64,000 bases of DNA from the NCBI RefSeq assembly GCF_000429965.1, contig NZ_KE387007.1, positions 94,464-158,463 on the forward strand, given 5' to 3'. Of this stretch, positions 34,573-44,101 are shown one piece after another (the first letter of the stretch is position 1; every line of letters starts with the position of its first letter). Origin of the DNA: Desulfogranum mediterraneum DSM 13871 (GTDB lineage: Bacteria > Desulfobacterota > Desulfobulbia > Desulfobulbales > Desulfobulbaceae). The translations under genes and the position numbers were made by a program. The notes beneath the pieces were generated by a model. It made no database searches, was not told the DNA's origin, and saw only the letters and a list, made by a program, of their open reading frames with translations.

Positions 34573-35625
34573 ATGCTTAAACTGAGAGCGGCTGAGAGCA
34601 ATGATCGTTCAGCTTGGGATGCCTACGTGCTGACCCAGCCAGATGCTGCACCCTATCACCTTTGGGCCTGGCGGAGGACGGTTGAGCTGGCCTACGACCA
34701 TGCGGCCCACTACCTCTTGGCCGAAGAGGGGGGACAACTCGTCGGTGTCTTGCCCCTGTTTCACCTGCGGGCCCTTTTCTTTCTCAATGAGCTGACAGCC
34801 CTTCCCTTCTGTGATGTGGGCAACTGTCTTGCCTCTTCACCCCAGGTTAAGGAGGCCCTTGTCCAGAGGGCGCTGGCTCTCGCCAGGCAGTTGAAATGCC
34901 GCAGCTTCTGTCTGCGCGGCAAGCTTGAGGAGTCGGTAAGGCGGAGTGCAGGCCTTCAGCTCGAAGCCTCGCAAAAGCTGAGAATGGTGCTCTCTTTGCC
35001 CGACTCTTCAGAGGTGCTGCTGGCTGGTTTTAAGTCCAAACTGAGGAGTCAGATACGTAAGGCGGAAAAGAATGGTCTCGAATTTTCCTGGGCCAGAGGT
35101 GGAGGCATCAAAGATTTTTATACCGTCTATGCCCGGAATATGCGCGATTTGGGCTCTCCCCCCCACTCCAGGCAATGGTTTGATTCGGTTGCGACCCAGT
35201 TTGGCGAAAGAGCCAGGATCGGCCTGGTCACCTTTGAGGGGAAGTGCATCGGTGCTGGCCTGATCATATGCACCGATCAGCAGGTGGCCATTCCCTGGGC
35301 TTCAACCTTGAGGGAGTATAACCGCTTGAGCCCAAACATGTTGCTCTATTGGAACCTGTTGAAATTCAGTGCTGATAAGGGCTACAGGGTCTTTGATTTT
35401 GGGCGTTCTACAGAAGGTGAAGGCACCTACAGGTTCAAGCGGCAATGGGGGGCAGAGGACGTACCCCTCTGTTGGTATTCTTTGCCAGGGGATTACAGCC
35501 CCGGGACAAGGGTGCAGCGTAATGGCCGTAAGGGACGAGATCTCCTTGCTGCGACCTGGAAGCGCTTCCCTGTGCCTGTGTCCAACTTTATGGGCTCCCT
35601 GATGAGGGGGTATATAAGTCTTTGA
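34573..35625 (+). CDS. FemAB-like acyl/aminoacyl transferase, exosortase system type
   Basis: A 350-residue GNAT-fold protein of the FemAB family (RSQIRKAEKNGLEF, VFDFGRSTEGEGTYRFKRQWG). Such proteins in exosortase/EPS clusters are presumed to transfer aminoacyl or acyl groups to sugars or peptides. No peptidoglycan substrate is implied here. The start has AGGAGG upstream. It follows epsI by 60 bases. Confidence 0.75.
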   Translation: MLKLRAAESNDRSAWDAYVLTQPDAAPYHLWAWRRTVELAYDHAAHYLLAEEGGQLVGVLPLFHLRALFFLNELTALPFCDVGNCLASSPQVKEALVQRALALARQLKCRSFCLRGKLEESVRRSAGLQLEASQKLRMVLSLPDSSEVLLAGFKSKLRSQIRKAEKNGLEFSWARGGGIKDFYTVYARNMRDLGSPPHSRQWFDSVATQFGERARIGLVTFEGKCIGAGLIICTDQQVAIPWASTLREYNRLSPNMLLYWNLLKFSADKGYRVFDFGRSTEGEGTYRFKRQWGAEDVPLCWYSLPGDYSPGTRVQRNGRKGRDLLAATWKRFPVPVSNFMGSLMRGYISL

Positions 35626-35748
35626 TGTTAAAGGGGGAAACATGCTTGCCCTGATGGTTCTAGAGTCAACCGCTGTGGTTGCTGTCCATGGAGCTTCTGT
35701 GCCTCCGGGCCTAGGCTGGTCTTCTGACCCTTGCCGCTTGGCCGTAGG

Positions 35749-36984
35749 ATGATGCGAATAGGACGAACCCTTCCCCCGGCCGCCTCCCCCATCCCCCTTG
35801 TTGCTCTCTTTCGTTCTCTTTCCGGGCTTTTTCATGGACAAGGCAGCAGGGGCGAGCAGTTTGCCCGGGAGATACGGCAGGAGTTCAGAATCCGGCACTG
35901 TTTTTTCCTTTCCTCAGGAAAGGCTGCTCTTGTCCTGATTCTCCAGGCCTTACATGAAATCCATCCGGAGAGGGACCTGGTCGTTCTCCCGGCCTTTACC
36001 TGTTACTCTGTGCCTGCAGCCGTCAAGCGGGCAGGGTTGCAGCTCTGCCTGTGCGACAGCGCCCCTGAATCTTTTGATTTTGACAGGGAAAAGCTTCGAA
36101 TTCTCCTGGCTGATGAGGCGCTGAAGAGAAGGATTCTCTGCCTCCTGCCCAGCCATCTCTTTGGTTGCAGTGCCGATGTTGCCTATCTCCAAACCATCAT
36201 CGGCCAGGATATCTTTCTTGTCGAAGACGCTGCCCAGGCCATGGGGGAGAGGTCTGGTCCGCAGAAACTCGGGACCTTGGCAGATATTGGTTTTTTTAGC
36301 CTGGGACGGGGAAAAGCTCTCTCGACCATAGAGGGGGGTGTCATTGTAACCAATCGGGATGACCTTGCAGGGCGCATCACCTCCCGAGTGTCTGACATGG
36401 CCAGCTGCAGCCAGGCGGGCTCTGTTATGCTGCTCTTCAAGGCGCTGGCGATAACGCTCTTGCAGAGGCCGGCGCTGTTTTGGCTGCCCAAGGCGCTACC
36501 CTTTCTTAAACTTGGAGAAACGATCTATGATTCGGAGTTTTCTCTGCGGCAGATATCTGCTGTTCAACTGCAACTGGCAAGGAAATGGCAGCAACGCTTG
36601 GAGACACATCGCAGAGCACGATTAAGAAATATCGCCTATTGGCAACAGAACCTACCAGAGGGGCTGGCTCAGCTGCGTCCTCCAACTGGAAACAGTTTGG
36701 TACGGCTGCCGATCATCGCCAGGTCCCGGAGGCAACGGGATGATATTGTAAGGCAAAGTGAACTGCAGGGACTGGGGATCATGCCGGTTTATCCTGCACC
36801 GATACACAGGATTGCCGATCTCGCCAATGATTTTTTAGGGCAGGAGTATCCACAGGCAGAGGATCTCTGCAATCGTCTCCTGACCGTTCCTGTTCATGAG
36901 CAGGTTACAGCCAGGGATAATGAACGCATTCTTAGCCTGTTGACCAACTTGTCAATGGGGAGAGGGCTTGGCGGCCAGCGCTGA
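35749..36984 (+). CDS. DegT/DnrJ/EryC1-family aminotransferase
   Basis: About 411 residues. The PLP lysine is in FFSLGRGKALSTIEGG, and VEDAAQAMGE carries the Asp that pairs with the PLP ring nitrogen. The family adds an amino group to 3- or 4-keto sugars in polysaccharide synthesis. The substrate is unknown. It could use the keto product of the CDP-glucose branch, which would need an experiment to show. ATG 35752 is an equally possible start. Confidence 0.78.
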   Translation: MMRIGRTLPPAASPIPLVALFRSLSGLFHGQGSRGEQFAREIRQEFRIRHCFFLSSGKAALVLILQALHEIHPERDLVVLPAFTCYSVPAAVKRAGLQLCLCDSAPESFDFDREKLRILLADEALKRRILCLLPSHLFGCSADVAYLQTIIGQDIFLVEDAAQAMGERSGPQKLGTLADIGFFSLGRGKALSTIEGGVIVTNRDDLAGRITSRVSDMASCSQAGSVMLLFKALAITLLQRPALFWLPKALPFLKLGETIYDSEFSLRQISAVQLQLARKWQQRLETHRRARLRNIAYWQQNLPEGLAQLRPPTGNSLVRLPIIARSRRQRDDIVRQSELQGLGIMPVYPAPIHRIADLANDFLGQEYPQAEDLCNRLLTVPVHEQVTARDNERILSLLTNLSMGRGLGGQR

Positions 36985-37105
36985 GAGCTTAAGTCTGTGT
37001 GGTGTGTCTGGTCCTTGCTGTGAACATTGTAAAAAAGGGATAGACCATCCCAGCTCTGGGTGACCCTTGTTCGCTGCATCTTGAGTGGATCTGTGAGGGG
37101 AGATA

Positions 37106-38299
37106 ATGACGGTCATCGTAACCTGTGCAAAAAATAGAATAGCCTACAATGTTGTCAGAAGTCTGGGGAGCAAGAGACTTGAAGTGCACAGCGCCGATTT
37201 TAAGGCCCAGGCAATGTCCTTTGCATCTCGCTACTCCAGCGGTCATTTTGTCTACCCATCACCTTTTGTAGACCAGAAAAAGTTTATTCGTTGTCTCGTA
37301 GAAAATATTCAACGGCTGGGGGCCAGGGTCTTGATACCGGTTCTTGAGGAAACCTTTCTCATCTCCAAATACAGCCACGACCTGTCTCAATATGTTGATA
37401 TGGTCGTACCTTCGTATAAGCAGATACTTGTAGCGCATAACAAGGATCAGTGGGAAGCTGTTGCCAGGGCCCATGATATTCCGGTGCCGTTGACCGTTAC
37501 GGCTGCCTCTCTGCAGGAACAGAGAGGCAAGGTCGATGACCTTCCTTTTCCGGTACTGATAAAGCCGAAGCAGGGTGGTGGTGGTTGGGGGGTGGAAAAG
37601 ATTGACTCTGCCGATGGCCTGCATCGTCTGCTGGACGCGGACGGCTATCTGGGCCTTCCCCTGGAACGGTTTCTGGTTCAAGAGATGATCCAGGGTGAAA
37701 GTCACTGTGTTGCCATGCTGTTTAATCGGGGCGCTCTCCGGGCCAAGGTGGTCTATCAACAGCTGCGAAATTTTCCTGTTGGCTTTGGCCAGGCAACCAT
37801 GCGGGTAAGCGTACGTAATGAACGAGCAGAGCACTCTTTCCACACTTTTCTGAAATCGCTTGAGTGGCATGGGGTCTGTCAGGCTGATTTTGTTGTTGAG
37901 AGCAGGACCGGCGTCCCTTACCTGATTGATGTTAATCCGCGTCTGTGGGGAGGCTTGGCCCAGGCTCTTGCCTCAGGGGTTGATTTTCCCTATCTGCTCT
38001 ATAAAATTGCTGTTGATGGCGACGTGGAGCCGGTGGAGAGCTTTACAACCGGTGTCTACAGCAGGTGGCTTGGTGGTGAGCTCAGATCTTTTCCTGCGCT
38101 GTTGAAAAAAGAGGTGTGGAAACTGCAATTTATCCGTGAGTTTTTATCGCCTTCGGGCTGGGATGTCTATAAGGATGATTTTTCCGTCAAGGATCCTGCC
38201 CCGTTCTTTGTCTGGATGCTCCACTCGCTCTTCGAGGCCCTCAAGAGAAAGATGGGATCTTCCCCGGCAGAGGACTCTCTTCGGGGGATCTGGCAATGA
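37106..38299 (+). CDS. ATP-grasp ligase
   Basis: A 397-residue ATP-grasp protein. Visible elements are FPVLIKPKQGGGGWGVEKI (ATP-binding lysine and glycine-rich loop), FLVQEMIQGESH and YLIDVNPRLWGGLAQ (Mg-binding Asn/Glu region). The fold forms amide or ester bonds through an acyl phosphate. In this EPS context it may link an amino acid or acid to an amino sugar. The next gene begins within its stop (ATGA). Confidence 0.7.
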   Translation: MTVIVTCAKNRIAYNVVRSLGSKRLEVHSADFKAQAMSFASRYSSGHFVYPSPFVDQKKFIRCLVENIQRLGARVLIPVLEETFLISKYSHDLSQYVDMVVPSYKQILVAHNKDQWEAVARAHDIPVPLTVTAASLQEQRGKVDDLPFPVLIKPKQGGGGWGVEKIDSADGLHRLLDADGYLGLPLERFLVQEMIQGESHCVAMLFNRGALRAKVVYQQLRNFPVGFGQATMRVSVRNERAEHSFHTFLKSLEWHGVCQADFVVESRTGVPYLIDVNPRLWGGLAQALASGVDFPYLLYKIAVDGDVEPVESFTTGVYSRWLGGELRSFPALLKKEVWKLQFIREFLSPSGWDVYKDDFSVKDPAPFFVWMLHSLFEALKRKMGSSPAEDSLRGIWQ

Positions 38300-39534
38300 T
38301 GGGGGGGAGAGCGGGGGATCGTGCCGCGGTCTTCCCTTCGGGGTGCAGGGTCGCTCACATCCTGGCAGCGGTAGAATTTGGTGGTGCGGAAAAGGTCAGT
38401 TTAACCTTCTTTCGCAACGTGGATCGGCAGAAGGTGGAGGTCTATCCGATTCTGCTGGTGCGGCCCTGGGAGGAAGACGGGCTGCTGGTTAAGGAACTGC
38501 AGAGGGCGGGCTATGTTTTTGCCCGGGTCCCTGTGGCAAAGAGGCCGTCACGGGAGGGAAGGGATTTCTTTCGTCTGCTCCGATGCGCCAGGCGGATCTA
38601 TGCGGAGCTGAAAGATGGTTGCTTTGATCTGGTGCATACCCACGGTTATTTTGCGGATATTATAGGGGGGATGGTGGCCAGGTGGCTCAAGATTCCCGTC
38701 GTCTCAACCTGCCATGGTTTTATCTCGCTGGATGCCAAGTTGAGCCTCTACAATACCCTGGACATCATGGCTTTGCGCCTTATGCACCAGGTGATAACGG
38801 TATCAGAGAGGATAAAGAGTGACCTCGTTGAAAGGGGACTGGCCGGAGACAGAGTCGAGGTGGTGCAAAATGCCGTGGAGTCGGCCTATGGCTCCTCGGA
38901 GCGTTCGCGGCGACGAGCCGATTTTCGCAGCAGCTATGGCCTTGGGGAGGATGAGCTTGTCCTGGGCTATGTCGGGCGCTTGAGTGCGGAAAAGGGAGTG
39001 CTCTATCTGCTTGAAGCGGTTGCTCAGCTAGGCTCGTCTGGTCACCAGGTTCGCCTGGTTGTGGTTGGCGATGGGCCGCAGAGAAAAGAGGTCGAGTCCT
39101 TTGTGCAGGCACGGGATTTGGCAGCCAGGGTGATCCTGGCAGGCTTTCAGGAGGATGTTTCAGCTCTGCTGCCGGGCCTGGACATCTTTGTTTTGCCGTC
39201 TTTGACGGAAGGAACCTCCATGGCCCTGTTGGAAGCGATGGCAGCTGGTCTGCCCGTCATTGCTACGGCTGTGGGGGGGACGCCCAGGGTTATAACATCC
39301 GGACAAAACGGCATCTTGATTGAGGCACAGTCTGCGGATGCGATTGTTGATGCCGTTTTTCAGTTGGCAGCTGACCCTCAGCTGGTTGAGAGAGTGGGGG
39401 AAGCGGCCATGGAGAGGGTCCTCTCCGAGTTTGGTGTTGACTCCTGGTTGCAAGCGATCGAGGACGTGTATGCCAAGGTGCTTGTTGGTGCGAGGGGTTC
39501 CGGGCAGGCGCCACTTGAAAGCGGTGGAGGGTGA
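38296..39534 (+). CDS. Family 4-like glycosyltransferase
   Basis: A 412-residue GT-B fold enzyme. The retaining-type C-terminal signature is present (LGYVGRLSAEKGVLYLLEA, PSLTEGTSMALLEAMAAGLPVIAT). The N-terminal HILAAVEFGGAEKV matches GT4 starts. It adds a sugar to the repeat unit, donor unknown. ATGA overlap couples it to the ATP-grasp gene. Confidence 0.82.
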   Translation: MMGGRAGDRAAVFPSGCRVAHILAAVEFGGAEKVSLTFFRNVDRQKVEVYPILLVRPWEEDGLLVKELQRAGYVFARVPVAKRPSREGRDFFRLLRCARRIYAELKDGCFDLVHTHGYFADIIGGMVARWLKIPVVSTCHGFISLDAKLSLYNTLDIMALRLMHQVITVSERIKSDLVERGLAGDRVEVVQNAVESAYGSSERSRRRADFRSSYGLGEDELVLGYVGRLSAEKGVLYLLEAVAQLGSSGHQVRLVVVGDGPQRKEVESFVQARDLAARVILAGFQEDVSALLPGLDIFVLPSLTEGTSMALLEAMAAGLPVIATAVGGTPRVITSGQNGILIEAQSADAIVDAVFQLAADPQLVERVGEAAMERVLSEFGVDSWLQAIEDVYAKVLVGARGSGQAPLESGGG

Positions 39535-39642
39535 CGCTGTCCGGAGCTGAATGGCGCAGGGATGATACCTTCCGGAGCAAGCTTGAGTTTTGGTCGGGGA
39601 GCGGCGGGAAAGGGGGGAGGGTGGAAATAGGGAGGCCTGCAG

Positions 39643-40785
39643 ATGAAGGGTGAGGGAGAAAAAATCAAGGTACTGTTCATCATCGTTCAGATGAAGATGG
39701 GTGGTTCTGAGCACCTGGTGCTGGACCTGATCCGTAATCTTGATCGAACGGTTTTCAGCCCATACCTTGCCTGGTTTTATGAACAGGAACCCTTGAAGGA
39801 GTTTGCAGATCTGGAGCTGCCCCTCTTTTTTGTCCCCAAGCTACACCGGTTTGATTTCGGCACGATGAGAACCCTGGCCAGGATTATACGGAAGCATGGC
39901 ATTGATATTGTCAATGCCCATCATTTCCTGTCGCTGGTCTATGCGTTCTACGGTGCAAAAATGATCAACCGTGCCAAGCTGGTCTATACTGAGCATTCAG
40001 AGTGGGAGTTGCAGGCCATTCGCGGCAAATGGTTGGCTGTGGGCCGCTCTATTGCTCGATGTATCGATGCCGCGATCGGGATCAGCGATAAGGTCAAGCG
40101 TTGTCTGGAGGAGACGCTGAAGCTACCTGCAGAGAAGGTCTTTTCCGTAAAGAATGGCGTCGATTGTACCCTGTTTTTCAGGGCCGGTGACCAGGATAAG
40201 GTCAGGGCGAAACAGAGCCTTGGGCTGGATCGAGATGACCTGGTTGTTGCCATGGTGGCCAATCTGAAAAAGAATAAAAATCACCTCTTCCTGCTGGAGG
40301 CATTTCGTCGTTTATCGGCAGAGAACGGTACGGTTAAGCTGCTGCTGGTCGGTCAGGGCTTCAGTGGTGACCCGGAGAACTCGGAGCAGGATATTCATGG
40401 TTTTGTCAGGCAGTTCGGTCTCGATGCCCAGGTGCTGTTGATGGGCGGGAGGTCAGATGTCCCGGAGTTGCTCAGGGCCGCTGATATCTTTTGTTTAACC
40501 TCCTCTAGGGAGGGGTTGCCGATCAGCCTGATTGAGGCCATGGCCAGTGGCTTGCCGGTGGTCGGGACGGATGTTGAGGGGATTCAGGATGTGATCGTGC
40601 CCCATGAAAACGGATTTTTGGTCAGGCTTTTTGATGTCGAAGAGCTCCATCTTGCCCTGCGCCGGCTTGCAGAGGATGAATCCATGAGAAGGGAGATGGG
40701 GCGTAAATCCGAGGAGTTGGCACGGCGCTGTTACGCGATCGAGCACTGCATCGATCAGCATCAGCATCTTTTTCGTCGTCTCTAG
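39643..40785 (+). CDS. Family 4-like glycosyltransferase
   Basis: A 380-residue GT-B enzyme with VLFIIVQMKMGGSEHLVLDL at the N-terminus and the retaining signature TSSREGLPISLIEAMASGLPVVGTD. Probably EPS repeat-unit assembly. The start has GGAGG upstream. Little else can be said about donor or acceptor. Confidence 0.82.
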   Translation: MKGEGEKIKVLFIIVQMKMGGSEHLVLDLIRNLDRTVFSPYLAWFYEQEPLKEFADLELPLFFVPKLHRFDFGTMRTLARIIRKHGIDIVNAHHFLSLVYAFYGAKMINRAKLVYTEHSEWELQAIRGKWLAVGRSIARCIDAAIGISDKVKRCLEETLKLPAEKVFSVKNGVDCTLFFRAGDQDKVRAKQSLGLDRDDLVVAMVANLKKNKNHLFLLEAFRRLSAENGTVKLLLVGQGFSGDPENSEQDIHGFVRQFGLDAQVLLMGGRSDVPELLRAADIFCLTSSREGLPISLIEAMASGLPVVGTDVEGIQDVIVPHENGFLVRLFDVEELHLALRRLAEDESMRREMGRKSEELARRCYAIEHCIDQHQHLFRRL

Positions 40786-40955
40786 GCTATGTTGTGCAGG
40801 GTGTTGCACCCGCTTTTCCGCCCGGTTTGCCGGCAGCTGGAATCCCGGGCGGGTCTGAAGGGGGGGTGAGGAGGCGTTCCGTTCCCCTGGTGAGGGGTGG
40901 GGTTGAGCCTGAAGCTAATCTTTTGGCAGGGCAGGAGTTGTTGCAGGAGGTGAGG

Positions 40956-42245
40956 ATGATCATTGTTGATACAGCACTGAGGAAGAGGCAGGAGGAGGCT
41001 CGGCCTGTTCAGGTGGGCCTGGTGGGCGCTGGTTTTATGGGGCGAGGAATCGCCCTGCAGATCTTGCTGTCCATGCCGGGGATGCGTCTTGCATGTATCG
41101 CTAATCGAACGCTTTCTGAAGCAGAGCGGGCGTACCGGCAAGCCGGGGTGGATGGTCAGCTCCGCTCTGTGGGCAATGCGTCTCAGCTGGAGGATTGTGT
41201 TGCCGGTGAGCAATACGCTGTTACCGCTGATGCCTCTGTGCTGTATCAGGCTGAGAGTGTGGATGTTATCATCGAGTCAACAGGTCATGTTGAGTATAGT
41301 GCCGGGGTTGTTCTCAGGGCAATAGAGCATAAAAAACATGTTGTCTTGATGAACGCAGAGCTTGATGCGACGGTTGGTCCGCTGCTCAAGCAGTATGCCG
41401 ATGCGGCAGGTGTGGTCTACACCAATGCGGATGGTGATCAACCCGGTGTTATTATGAATCTTTATCGCTATGTCCAGTCGATAGGGTGTCGGCCCGTTCT
41501 GGCAGGCAACATGAAAGGGCTTCAGGATGTCCGGCGTACTCCTGAGACCCAGAAAGGGTATGCTGAGCAGTACCATCAAAAGCCGCAGATGGTGACCTCT
41601 TTTGCCGATGGAACGAAAATATCGATGGAGATGGCGGTGGTTGCCAACGCCACAGGCTTTACGGTGGGGCAGCGGGGAATGTATGGGCCGGAGTGTTCCC
41701 ATGTCACAGAGGCGGTGAATCTGTTTCCTGTGGAGCAGATGATGGAGACCGGACTGGTGGATTATGTGCTTGGTGCAGAACCCGGTGGCGGGGTCTTTGT
41801 GCTCGGGCATAATGCACATCCCGTTCAGCAGCAATATCTGAAGTATTATAAGATGGGTGATGGTCCACTGTATACTTTCTATATCCCCTATCACCTCTGT
41901 CACCTGGAGGCGCCCCTGACTGCAGCCAGGGCGGTTCTGTTTCATGATGCTGCAGTTGCTCCGTTGGCAGGGCCGGTGGTTGATGTGATAACTGCTGCAA
42001 AAAGGGACCTTAAGGCCGGAGAGGTCCTGGACGGGATTGGTGGATTCTGTTGCTATGGAATGGCAGAGCGGTATGAAGAAAGTCTGAACAGTGCCTTTCT
42101 GCCCATGGGGCTTGCAGAAGGGTGCAGGTTGCGGCGTGATCTTGTAAAAGATACCCTCATCAGCTATCATGATGTTGAGCTGCCTCCAGGGCGTCTTGTG
42201 GATACCTTGCGGCGGGAGCAGGATCTGCAATTCATCCATTCTTGA
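40956..42245 (+). CDS. NAD(P)-dependent oxidoreductase with SAF-like domain
   Basis: A 429-residue protein. The Rossmann loop is VGLVGAGFMGRGIALQ. The later part has a catalytic-like domain and a C-terminal SAF-like segment (AAKRDLKAGEVLDGIGGFCCYG). It resembles homoserine dehydrogenase-like oxidoreductases with SAF domains that occur in surface-polysaccharide clusters. The substrate is not known. AGGAGGTGAGG lies directly before the ATG at 40956, which fixes the start. Confidence 0.65.
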   Translation: MIIVDTALRKRQEEARPVQVGLVGAGFMGRGIALQILLSMPGMRLACIANRTLSEAERAYRQAGVDGQLRSVGNASQLEDCVAGEQYAVTADASVLYQAESVDVIIESTGHVEYSAGVVLRAIEHKKHVVLMNAELDATVGPLLKQYADAAGVVYTNADGDQPGVIMNLYRYVQSIGCRPVLAGNMKGLQDVRRTPETQKGYAEQYHQKPQMVTSFADGTKISMEMAVVANATGFTVGQRGMYGPECSHVTEAVNLFPVEQMMETGLVDYVLGAEPGGGVFVLGHNAHPVQQQYLKYYKMGDGPLYTFYIPYHLCHLEAPLTAARAVLFHDAAVAPLAGPVVDVITAAKRDLKAGEVLDGIGGFCCYGMAERYEESLNSAFLPMGLAEGCRLRRDLVKDTLISYHDVELPPGRLVDTLRREQDLQFIHS

Positions 42246-42508
42246 ATGGTGGTTGCTCCCACAGTCGTGTTGTCTGAATAAAGGGCAGCCGGTATCGTCT
42301 CGGAATGCAGTTGCTCTCTCCCTGTCCAGGGCTCTGTCTTGTCCCGGGGCAGGGAGAACGGGCTTGCTCTCTGTTTTTTTCGGGTTGCCCCGGAGGTAAG
42401 ACTGGGGGACTGTCTGCTCACCGGAGATAAAGTTCCCCTGGTTGTGGTTGGAGGTCTCGGGCTGCGATGTATTCGCGTCTTTTATATTCTGACAGAAAAA
42501 AGGATGCC

Positions 42509-43480
42509 ATGGAGAAGAGCAAGCGATTGATATTTGTCGGCGGGGCGCCTCGATCAGGGACGACTCTGGTGCAGAACGTCCTGGACTCGCATCCTCTTAT
42601 CCTTGGAGGGCCTGAGTTCTTGCATCTTCCCGATCTGGTGGAGTTGAGGCGGAAGCTGAAGAGCTCGGTGGCTTGTGGATATATCAATATTCTCTGCGCC
42701 GAGCAGGAAGTAGACGCCCACCTTGCCGGTTTTGTCGAGGATATTTTCTTACGCTTGGCAGATAAGAGCTCGTCTAGGCTCTATAGCGAAAAAACGCCTG
42801 CCAATATCCTGGTTTTCCAGGACTTGATGGAGCTTTTTCCGGAGGCTCATTTCATCCATGTGATTCGTGATCCCAGGGCCATCGTTTCTTCGATGCAGCA
42901 GGTGAAAAATCGTGCCCTGGCCAAGGGCATGGCTCCCCCTGACTTTACTGCCCAGTTGTCGGCAAGTATCTCGTATGTGCAGCGCTGCCTTGATGCTGGA
43001 TTTGCCGCCCATCGAAAGAGCCGTTCCAGGGTGCTGAATATTGTCTATGAAGAGCTGTTGAAAAATAGTGTGGAGCAGACGGAAAAGATCTGTGCGTTCT
43101 TAGGTGTGGAATGGAGCGAGCTGATGCTTTCCCCGGGGGAGAGTACACATCTAGGGGAGCAGGCCATAACGGTTAAGTCTGGTGAGATCTGGTATGATAA
43201 AGACAGCTATAATAGAAATATTGATCCCAGCAGTATGGAAAAGTGGCAAACAGAGCTGACCCTCAGGCAGCAGCTCAGGACCATGCTTGCCTTTGAGGGG
43301 AACCGTGATTTGGCAGCCTGCGGCTATGACTTCTCTCTGGAGAGCTTGTCCCAGGTTGATACCCGCTGGATGCGATGGTACTGTCAAGGTCTCTGCCTGC
43401 TCGAAAAGATCTCTACTGCCTCCCTGGCCAAGCTGCGAAAAATACCTGGTCTCGGTATGATCAAGAGAACCTTCCTCTAG
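42509..43480 (+). CDS. PAPS-dependent sulfotransferase family protein
   Basis: A 323-residue protein. The 5'-phosphosulfate-binding loop is GGAPRSGTTL (residues 11-20) and the 3'-phosphate site is VIRDPRAIVSSMQ, the two family signatures. It would transfer sulfate from PAPS to a sugar, so the EPS may be sulfated. The ATG at 42509 has AAGGA upstream. Confidence 0.78.
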   Translation: MEKSKRLIFVGGAPRSGTTLVQNVLDSHPLILGGPEFLHLPDLVELRRKLKSSVACGYINILCAEQEVDAHLAGFVEDIFLRLADKSSSRLYSEKTPANILVFQDLMELFPEAHFIHVIRDPRAIVSSMQQVKNRALAKGMAPPDFTAQLSASISYVQRCLDAGFAAHRKSRSRVLNIVYEELLKNSVEQTEKICAFLGVEWSELMLSPGESTHLGEQAITVKSGEIWYDKDSYNRNIDPSSMEKWQTELTLRQQLRTMLAFEGNRDLAACGYDFSLESLSQVDTRWMRWYCQGLCLLEKISTASLAKLRKIPGLGMIKRTFL

Positions 43481-44101
43481 CGAGGCATCAACGCTGTCGT
43501 AATCCAGCCCTGGTAGCCCTTTCTCTTCCCCTGGGCCCGACCTGTACGGCCGTATGGCCTGTGCGTTTTTTTGGCGCTGCTCCCTCTTCAGGCTGGAGGC
43601 CACCTTGAAAAATTGCCTTCCTTCCAATCTCGGCGTTGTATCCAAGAAATTATCCTCGGAAGATTCAATGTATGGCTGCTGTACAATCTATCGCGCGCCT
43701 CTCCCGGCTGAGGCGGAAAGGAGGGTAAAAAAGGTGGTTAGGTTGATTAAATCATCGGGAGGAGATATCATTTGAGAAGACCAGTTGGCATGCATTCGGC
43801 CAGTCGCGGTTATCTGTACACTTTTTCTCTGGAAAAGAGATCCTGCCAATCTCGGTTCTGTATTATCTTGGTTTTCTTTTGTTGAAAGAAGGAAAGGCTG
43901 ACCCGTAGAGGATGCCGCTGTTGTGTTTCGACTGATCCTGTTGTCTCTTCCTTGAGCCGCTGGAGCAGTTGGAGCAGCAGGAGGAACCTTCTGAGGGTCA
44001 GATACCTGTGACCATCTGGAAGAGCAGTGCAGTGGGCGTTTTGGTGAGTTGATCGGGTTCCCCTCTCCTCTCAGATAAACCTATCTTTCTGGTGCTGTTA
44101 A
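43481..44101. other. Noncoding stretch between sulfotransferase and asnB
   Basis: About 620 bases. Short frames here have implausible composition and are rejected. A TACGGCCGTA palindrome is followed by a T tract near 43560, a possible terminator-like element. No RNA gene was recognised. Confidence 0.35.

Noticed and set aside
43554..43775. A 73-residue plus-strand frame between sulfotransferase and asnB
   Set aside because: Implausible composition and no homology pattern.
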